DNA of 29,154 nucleotides, taken from NCBI GenBank assembly GCA_009731375.1, contig BJOX01000147.1, forward strand, positions 869,476-898,629. The letters are read 5' to 3'. Source of the DNA: Paulinella micropora. Its lineage: Eukaryota > Cercozoa > Imbricatea > Euglyphida. The first letter of the stretch is position 1; each line of letters starts with the position of its first letter. The translations under genes were made by a program, and so were the position numbers. This document shows, one piece after another, positions 1-29,154 of this stretch. The notes beneath the pieces are model-generated. The model saw only the letters and a list, made by a program, of their open reading frames with translations, was not told where the DNA came from and searched no databases.

Positions 1-180
1 GAGTTCTTCTCTTCAGCTAACACCCTCGCATCTAGCTCTTCATGCACTTCACAGCCCCCATCTGCCCCTGCTGTTGCTGTTGCTGCTATGTCTGTTTGGT
101 GTTCTGACAATGCGTTGGGATCGGCTGACCCCGGTGACCCAATGGAGGCACATGTCCAGGATCTGGATCTGATGCTATAG
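1..180 (+). CDS. 3' end of an open frame running off the left edge, possibly a retroelement ORF
   Basis: Frame 1 is open from base 1 to a TAG at 178-180 (59 codons), rich in Ser, Ala and Pro. I do not recognise the protein. The stop lies just upstream of a TTA-rich array at 194-428. The sequence around ATGGAGGCACATGTCCAG (142-159) recurs at about 838 and 1156, each time followed by about 50 bases and a TTA tail or a gap. A terminal ORF followed by a short 3' end and a microsatellite tail is the layout of a non-LTR retrotransposon, so this may be the last codons of such an ORF. It could also be a chance open frame. Confidence 0.3.
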   Translation, partial: EFFSSANTLASSSSCTSQPPSAPAVAVAAMSVWCSDNALGSADPGDPMEAHVQDLDLML

Positions 181-193
181 TCTGAGGAAGCCT

Positions 194-203
194 ATTATTA
201 CTA

Positions 204-236
<33 letters not shown>

Positions 237-299
237 TTATTATTCTTATTATCATTCTTATTCTTATTCTTATTCTTATTCTTATTCTTATTCTTATTC

Positions 300-340
<41 letters not shown>

Positions 341-428
341 GTTGTTGTTGTTGTTGCTGTTGTTGCTGTTGTTGTTGTTGTTGTTGTTCTTGTTCTTCTT
401 CTTATTATTATTCTTATTATTATTATTA
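194..428. repeat. (TTA/TTC/TTG)n trinucleotide array
   Basis: A T-rich trinucleotide array about 235 bp long moves from TTA through TTC to TTG units and back. Open frames over it (poly-Asn on minus) are translation artefacts. It follows the conserved tail motif at 142-190 and may have grown from a retroposon (TTA)n tail. Confidence 0.9.
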
Positions 429-903
429 TGATTATTGAGGGTAACACCTGATGATAAAAACTTAGTCACGCTTGTTTATCAGAGCTCCAGCCCAATGGCC
501 TTACGGCGTTAAACTGTGATGCCAACTCAAAACCATTTGGTGGATGATGCTTGGGAGGAGGGTCGTTGGGCGCCTGTCGAAGATCTTAAACTCCGCTATG
601 CCGGTTGATAGCCCGTGGACCCAGCGGATACCAAATTGATTGTTATGGGGTTTTGAGGTAGTTCTAGCAACCATGCTTGGTGTACGCACTTGCACATGCG
701 GCAACGTTTTGCAAGAGGTTGTTGGGACTGCGGAATAACCTCGGCTTAGTGTAGTCTTGCCCTCAGGAGCTCCATCGGCGGCCCCTATAATTAGTCGAGA
801 GACTGACTAGGTGGGGATGGAGCACCTCGAACAAGGGCATGGAGGCTCATGTCCGGAAACGGATCGTGCCATCAGCTGCATCAGTATGCCTTAGAGGAAG
901 TAT
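429..903 (+). other. Unrecognised complex sequence ending in a retroposon-like tail
   Basis: About 475 bp without arrays or a convincing gene; the 67-codon minus frame at 501-704 matches nothing I know. The last part (about 838-903) shares the tail motif ATGGAGGC.CATGT.C.G.A with 142 and 1156 and ends in GAGGAAGTAT directly before the gap at 904-933. The other two copies turn into (TTA)n at this point. I read it as a second truncated retroposon copy whose tail array fell into the gap. Confidence 0.4.
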
Positions 904-933
904 NNNNNNNNNNNNNNNNNNNNNNNNNNNNNN
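904..933. other. Assembly gap (30 N)
   Basis: Run of N. By comparison with the related copies it probably hides a (TTA)n tail. Confidence 0.95.
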
Positions 934-934
934 T

Positions 935-1202
935 GGACACCGTGATAGCCCAGTGGTCAAGTTCTACCATCTGGGCCCTGTCGCCAGTTCGATTCCCGTC
1001 GGTGCCACCAGTATTTTCATTGAACATACCGGTCTATTTCTGGACCAGTATTTTCATTGAACATACCGGCCCGTCTGGAAGTGTTGGAACTGCCCTTGCG
1101 GGGGTGTCATTAGAGCTTATCGTCAATTCTTCGTACTCCCCTCACGGGTGAGACGATGGAGGCGCATGTGCAGAAATGCATCAGCCATTGACAGAGAAGC
1201 AC

Positions 1203-1243
<41 letters not shown>
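935..1243 (+). mobile_element. tRNA-derived SINE-like element with (TTA)n tail
   Basis: The head (935-1010) looks like a decayed tRNA gene. A perfect pol III A box TAGCCCAGTGG lies at 946-956 and a near-perfect B box AGTTCGATTCC at 986-996. The 3' acceptor strand GGTGCC is followed by ACCA. The 5' strand GGACACC has one extra A compared with GGCACC, and the T stem does not pair, so it is not a working tRNA. The body holds a tandem duplication (1007-1032 and 1044-1069). The end carries the ATGGAGGCGCATGTGCAG tail motif (1156-1173) and a (TTA)n array at 1202-1243. Head, body and tail in this order are the layout of a tRNA-derived SINE. No target-site duplication was identified. Confidence 0.55.
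1007..1069. repeat. Tandem duplication, 26 bp identical, period 37
   Basis: The 26 bases at 1007-1032 (ACCAGTATTTTCATTG then AACATACCGG) recur exactly at 1044-1069, with 11 bases between. The duplication lies directly after the tRNA-like head. Confidence 0.9.
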
Positions 1244-1244
<1 letters not shown>

Positions 1245-1252
1245 GGAAGGAC

Positions 1253-8533
<7,281 letters not shown>

Positions 8534-8544
8534 CTGCGACAGGA

Positions 8545-8546
<2 letters not shown>

Positions 8547-8616
<70 letters not shown>

Positions 8617-8620
8617 ATAA
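8547..8620. repeat. (AT)n then (GT)n
   Basis: Dinucleotide array directly upstream (minus sense) of the acceptor of the N-terminal kinase exon. Confidence 0.96.
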
Positions 8621-8639
8621 GTGTATACATGTATGTATG

Positions 8640-8997
<358 letters not shown>

Positions 8998-9194
8998 ACA
9001 AAGGGAAAACATATCCTAAAATCTTCACAGAGAAACGAAAATAACAACAATATCGGAATACATAGAAAAAAGCAACAAGAACAGGCCGAAACAAAAGGAG
9101 AAAAAATCAAAATAAAAAAATTGTGATAGAGAAACACATAAAGTATGCAGTATCAAAAATATATACAAAAATTCTGTATGTATGTGTACAGTAG
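8998..9194. other. A-rich unique spacer
   Basis: About 200 bp without a recognisable gene. It lies in the divergent interval between the kinase and p24 genes and could hold the kinase 5' end. Confidence 0.5.
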
Positions 9195-9381
9195 AATGCA
9201 GTATAATACAATATAATACAATACAATACAATACAATACAATACAATACACTACACTACACTACACTACAATACAACAATGCAATACAATACAATACAAT
9301 ACAATACAATACACTACACTACAACAATACAATACAATACAAAACAATACAATACAATACAATACAATACAATACAATACA
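9195..9381. repeat. (ATACA)n pentanucleotide array
   Basis: Period-5 array with CTACA variants. Confidence 0.95.
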
Positions 9382-9387
9382 ATGTGT

Positions 9388-9545
9388 ATCCTGTGCTTGA
9401 TTGGCGATTGCATGTATGTATGTATGTATGTATGCATGCATGTATGTATGCATGTATGTATGTATGCATGTATGTATGCATGTATATATGTATGTGTATA
9501 TGTCACCTGTGCTTGTTTGGCGATTGCTGGTTTGGCGACGCGCCC

Positions 9546-9579
<34 letters not shown>

Positions 9580-9677
9580 CATACATGCATACATGCATAC
9601 ATACATACATACATACATACATACATACATACATAGGTACATACTTACATACGTACATACTTACATGCGTACATACA

Positions 9678-9708
<31 letters not shown>

Positions 9709-9955
9709 GTCATACATAAATACGTGCAGACATACATACATACATACATACATACACATACATACATACACATACATACATACATACATACATACATGTG
9801 TACATACATACATGGATATATACATACACACATACATACATACATACATACATACATGCATGCATACATACATACATACATGCATACATACATACATACA
9901 TACATACATACATACATACATAATACATACATACATACATACATACATACATACA
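9388..9955. repeat. Duplicated 22-mer with (TATG)n and (ACAT)n arms
   Basis: CCTGTGCTTGATTGGCGATT at about 9390 recurs as CCTGTGCTTGTTTGGCGATT at about 9507. The first copy is followed by (TATG)n at 9411-9504. The second is followed by (ACAT)n at 9549-9955, the reverse complement, so the two arrays can pair as arms. Confidence 0.8.
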
Positions 9956-10080
9956 GACCGTGCCAGCTGTGCCCGTGTCCGGACATAGATACATGCATAG
10001 ATACATGCATAGATACATCCATAGATACATACCTTGCCAGTTGTGCCAGTCGACCGTGTCCGGACATCTCGCAAACTGCA
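9956..10080. repeat. Short degenerate duplication around GTGTCCGGACAT
   Basis: GTGCCAGCTGTGCCCGTGTC at about 9960 is similar to TTGCCAGTTGTGCCAGTCGA at about 10034. Both lead to CGTGTCCGGACAT, with ATAGATACATGC repeats between. Confidence 0.7.
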
Positions 10081-10116
10081 AAAGCTATATCCTGCACGAC
10101 TACCGGAAAAAGAGAG

Positions 10117-10117
10117 G

Positions 10118-10154
<37 letters not shown>

Positions 10155-10594
10155 TCCATGTACATATGAACATATTCTTCCTGATCCTCCTCCTGCTCCT
10201 CTTCCTCCTCTTCCTGCTCTTCCTCTCCTCCTCCTCCTCCTCCTCCTCTTCTTCTTCTTCTTCTTCTTCTTCTTCTTCTTCTTTTTCTCCTCCTCCTCCT
10301 CCTCCTCCTTCTCCTGCTGCTGCTGCTCCTCCTTCTCCTCCTGCTGCTGCTGCTCCTCCTCCTTCTCCTCCTCTTCTTTCTTCTTCTTCTTCTTCATCTT
10401 CTTCTTCTTCTTCTTCTTCTTCTTCTTCTTCTTCTTCTTCTTCTTCTTCTTCTTCTTCTTCTTCTTCTTCTTCTTCTTCTCCTCCTCCTCCTCCTCCTTC
10501 TTCTTCTTCTTCTTCTTCTTCTTCTTCTTTTTCTTCTCTTCTTCTTCTTGTTCTTCTTCTTCTTCTTCTTCTTCTTCTTCTTCTTCTTCTTCTC
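10117..10594. repeat. (GA)n then (CTT/CTC/CTG)n polypyrimidine array
   Basis: After about 35 bp of GA, a period-3 array with blocks of CTC, CTT and CTG units runs for about 410 bp, 390 bp upstream of the p24 start codon. Ser/Pro or Glu/Lys frames over it are artefacts. Confidence 0.94.
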
Positions 10595-10984
10595 TTATAG
10601 ATAATTTTCTGCATGATACGCACAAATAAAAAGAATTTCGCAATCCACCGTTTGTGTTATCTTCACTAGTATACATGACGGTGTTCAGGTTCCGGTCAAC
10701 TTCTGTACTTAAACAACCCAGAGGCAGTGGCACATTTTGATGAGCTTCAAGGGAGGAAAGAGCTACAAAAACTCTGGAGTATAAACAATAATTAAACCTA
10801 CGAGCTGAAATGCTTATTTAAGACCGAATGCTTGTCTTCAGCTTACTACTTTCGGTCAATTTTTAGTTCTCATATCCATGCACACAAAGAGGAAGGTGAA
10901 TCCCACTTGAAATAAATGAATTGGAGATTGCCAAAAATATGCCAATAGCCTAGCTCCGGCCATTAATTATTTGTCACAGAAGCC
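10595..10984 (+). promoter_or_regulatory. Putative upstream region of the p24 gene
   Basis: Unique sequence free of arrays before the p24 start codon. A TATA-like TTATTTAAG lies at about 10813 and a CCAAT-like GCCAATAG at about 10942. These motifs are weak and common in AT-rich DNA; no transcription start can be fixed. Confidence 0.25.
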
Positions 10985-16185
<5,201 letters not shown>

Positions 16186-17196
16186 AAAGTTGTTGGCAGT
16201 AGCCTTAATGCATCCTTGCCTTCTATCTTGACTACAATTCTGAGCTATGCCTTCTATCTTGACTACAATGCTGAGCTAATTTAAGACGATATTTTCGTTT
16301 ACGTGTCCTCAACACAGGTGCCCATGCAAGCCTGTGCTAGTTCTCACTGATCTCCACTCTCCTCTCGTCTTGTCACTTGCTCCAGTTCAAGTGATCTAAT
16401 CTTCCCCTCTTTCGTTCTCACATCGATCTTTCTTTTCATCATCTTTTCCACTTGCACCTGTTTATCATTTTATTAATACTAATATTTAATTATGGTTTCT
16501 TTTTTCATGTCAAAGATTACAAGCGAATACTTGTCACTTGTAGATGATGTTGGAACTAATAATCTTAATTAATAGACACCTTTGTGGTGGGTGCTTTCAG
16601 CCTACCCATCGACTGCCTGCAGCACTTCGACCCTTGCACTTTTCTGGTGAAGGCCTGATGCCTCTCCTTCCAGACTAAGTGCGGATGATTAAAGCTGTTA
16701 ACGCAGAGTATTCTCTATTAAACAAAGAGTTCGCTAATCAAGGCTCGATAACGTGACCTGTTAGACTACTTAGTATTATTAATATAATAATCCGCCTATC
16801 TATGATAGCTACAACACTCTAGCTTTAATAAGAAAGGCGCCAGCAGAGCACCGCCCGCCACGTAACTTGACTGGCCCGGGATCATATTAATAAGTAAAGG
16901 CTCTCAGGCTACCGACACCGTTACTCTGACTCGGATACAGCCGGCGCTTCACACGTAGCTAGATCCGGCATAGTTAGTACGGATACATCTGCAACTATGA
17001 GTGGGTCGCAAGTATTCAGTATAAAACCGGGCCGCCGGGCTGTGCCTTGAACAGTGTTAAATGCGTCACGTGAAAAAAACTCCTTTCATCCCTAACCCGA
17101 CTCATCAATACGTATCATGAGGCGCCTCATATGGCATTCGAGTGAAGCGGGTTCTATTAATTTGAAGTTCAAACTGTGTTTCAACTTGACCGCGTA
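16186..17196. other. Repeat-poor convergent spacer
   Basis: About 1 kb between the ends of the p24 and RCC1 genes, almost free of microsatellites. A 31 bp tandem duplication (TGCCTTCTATCTTGACTACA start) lies at about 16215-16276. A 14 bp perfect palindrome ATGAGGCGCCTCAT lies at about 17117-17130. Stop codons are dense in all frames and no gene is recognisable. It should include the p24 3' UTR. Confidence 0.7.
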
Positions 17197-17308
17197 TGAA
17201 AAAAAAAAAAAAAAAAGAAAAAAAAAACTTACTTGAAAAAGAACTTGAAAAAAAAATCTTATATTTATTCCGAGTGAATATTAATAGTACAATATGAAAT
17301 GTTTTTTT

Positions 17309-17359
<51 letters not shown>

Positions 17360-17370
17360 TNNNNNNNNNN
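17197..17370. repeat. Poly-A, poly-C (17310-17357) and gap (17361-17370)
   Basis: An A-rich stretch, then 48 C and a 10 N gap of unknown real length. Confidence 0.93.
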
Positions 17371-18100
17371 TTCAAGTTAGTGACTCAATTCGCAGGTCAC
17401 GTTTAGAAATAACTTAGTAAAAAAGATGACTCACTGAGTGATATGTCGGTGGCAATCACGGTATGTAAATAAATTCTTCAGATCACCCGGATTCAGAATC
17501 TGCAATCGGCCGGGTGTCAAGATATTTTTAGTAGTTTTTACAAAATCTCAAATTGTGAGCCTCCGGAAACGTGAAAAGAGGCAGCCCATTTTGTACCGCA
17601 GGGTTTCAAGTTTGGCTACTTTTTCTCAGGCTTGAAAATTCACAAACTGCTACAAAAGGCTTATATACCAAATCGAAATATTCATTGTTCCTTCGCAGAA
17701 TTTGCATTGTTTCGCAAGGGACAAACAGTCTGTAAAGAAAGGATACTGAATAAACTGGAATTGACCGATCCAGAGTCTTTTGGTCTTAATAACTTCACTG
17801 ACCTCGGAAATCTTTGGAGGTCAATTGACAGCAGTGGGTGTATTCAATTGAATGCCGGTTGGTTATTTCCTAACAGGAGACTGAGTAGTCAAGACTTGCA
17901 AAATTATGCGGATGTTGCGGACGGATATAGCCCTTAAATTGAGCTCATTTGAATTCTGGTCGCTAATGCCGGACTAATCTGAAATCTGGCTCTTACTTCA
18001 AATTTGATGATGAATTTGACACTTAAATTTCCCCAGTAAATAACATCTGAGCCTCCTTATGTCGTCTCACTGACTGGGAGGCGTTGTGACCCCTTTGAGA
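17371..18100. other. Spacer downstream of the RCC1 gene; no supported gene
   Basis: Unique, AT-rich. Two open frames on plus (17438-17635, and 17632-17937 without an ATG at its start) have no features I recognise. The part next to 18100 should be the RCC1 gene's 3' UTR on the minus strand. Confidence 0.55.
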
Positions 18101-27367
<9,267 letters not shown>

Positions 27368-27372
27368 CTTGC

Positions 27373-27700
27373 GTAGCGTATCGTATCGTATCATCATCGT
27401 ATCGCATCGCATCGCATCGTCTCGTATCGCATCGTCTCGTATCGTACGGTACGGTAGCCTTGCGTAGCGTATCGTATCGTATCATCATCGTATCGCATCG
27501 GATTGCATCGTCTCGTATCGCATCGTCTCGTATCGTACCGTACCGTACCGTACCGTGTCGTACCGTGTCGTGTCGTGTCGTGTCGTGTCGTAGCGTATCG
27601 TATCGTATCGTATATATTGTATTTACTGCATGTATCGTATGCATTGCATGTATTGTATGTCTTGTATATGCATCGTATGTACTGTATATATATTATGTAA
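27373..27700. repeat. (CGTAT)n array, with a duplicated AGCCTTGCGTAGCG block
   Basis: Period-5 CGTAT/CGCAT/CGTAC repeats. GTAGCCTTGCGTAGCGTATC at about 27453 repeats 27365-27380, so the acceptor side of the exon 27307-27367 was partly copied. Confidence 0.88.
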
Positions 27701-27715
27701 ACATGTATCGTACTT

Positions 27716-28770
<1,055 letters not shown>

Positions 28771-28781
28771 GAAGCAGGTTC

Positions 28782-29154
28782 ACCTAGCAGGTAGGTAGGT
28801 AGGTAGGTAGGTAGGCAGGTAGGTAGGTAGGCAGGTAGGTAGGTAGGCAGGTAGGTAAGCAGGTAGGTAGGTAGGCAGGTAGGTAGGCAGGTAGGTAAGC
28901 AGGTAGGAAAGCAGGTAGGTAGGTAGGTAGGTAGGTAGGTAGGTAGGTAAGCAGGTAGATAAGCAGGTAGGTAGGCAGGTAGCAGGTAGGTAGGCAGGTA
29001 GGTAAGCAGGTAGGTAGGTAGGTAGGTAGGTAGGTAGGTAGGTAGGTAGGTAAGCAGGTAGGTAGGTAGGTAGGTAGGTAGGCAGGCAGGTAGGTAGATA
29101 GGTAGGTAGGTAGGTAGGTAGGTAGGCAGGTAGGTAGGCAGGTAGGTAGGCAGG
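28782..29154. repeat. (GGTA)n / (GGCA)n array running off the right edge
   Basis: GGTA with regular GGCA and AGCA variants, continuing past the window. Confidence 0.96.

Noticed and set aside
501-704. 67-codon minus-strand frame
   Set aside because: No recognisable family, no codon-like pattern, and it lies in sequence better explained as a retroposon fragment.
935-1008. Functional tRNA gene
   Set aside because: The acceptor stem is out of register by one base and the T stem does not pair; better explained as a SINE head.
10185-10594. Poly-Ser/Pro and poly-Glu/Lys frames
   Set aside because: Produced by the CTT/CTC array; no start context or flanking coding sequence.
16697-16710. GTTAACGCAGAGTA resembling a cDNA-synthesis adapter
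   Set aside because: Only about 11 bases agree and the flanks do not; consistent with chance.
17438-17937. Two plus-strand open frames in the convergent spacer
   Set aside because: Short, the second has no ATG at its start, and neither shows recognisable domains or splice links.

Overview
This is eukaryotic nuclear DNA, shown by spliced genes with short GT-AG exons, a tRNA-derived SINE-like element and very dense simple-sequence DNA. By eye more than half of the window is microsatellite, chiefly (GATA)n, (GGTA)n, (ATAC)n, (AAAT)n, (TC)n and (GAAA)n. Ten N-gaps sit mostly at homopolymers or arrays, so this is a draft scaffold. I cannot name the organism. The three gene families found are nearly universal in eukaryotes, so a microsatellite-rich alga or other protist, or an invertebrate, would all fit.

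Nearly all long open frames are translations of arrays. The real genes are made of small exons, which I joined by splice phase. (1) An Aurora-type Ser/Thr kinase runs on the minus strand from about 8533 to 1253, with nine exons recognised. The glycine-loop/VAIK exon is missing, probably in the gap at 4882-5055, and the C-terminal part of the C-lobe is not found. (2) A p24/TMED (emp24/GOLD) cargo receptor of the early secretory pathway runs on the plus strand from 10985 to 16185, with seven exons recognised and one probably lost in the gap at 15545-16013. (3) A membrane protein with a large C-terminal RCC1-repeat region runs on the minus strand from at least 27367 to 18101, with nine exons recognised. 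Genes 1 and 2 diverge; genes 2 and 3 converge on a repeat-poor 1.9 kb interval.

Region by region: 1-1250 holds retroposon tails with (TTA)n ends and a tRNA-like head; 1253-8533 is the kinase gene with array-filled introns and a 545 bp repeat in tandem (6516-7703); 8534-10984 is array-rich divergent spacer; 10985-16185 is the p24 gene, with an inverted copy of the 545 bp repeat in an intron; 16186-18100 is convergent spacer; 18101-27367 is the RCC1 gene, including an identical 1.5 kb duplication at 21257/22976 that looks like an assembly artefact; 27368-29154 is mostly (GATA)n/(GGTA)n.

The most striking pattern is how the arrays relate to splicing. Many introns are almost entirely microsatellite, and splice sites often lie in or next to the array. 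Every GATA/TATC array inside the three genes reads TATC on the transcribed gene's sense strand. Pieces of exon ends with their splice site are repeatedly found as partial copies among the arrays. These look like one linked process: array-driven slippage or template switching that builds introns and copies exon edges.
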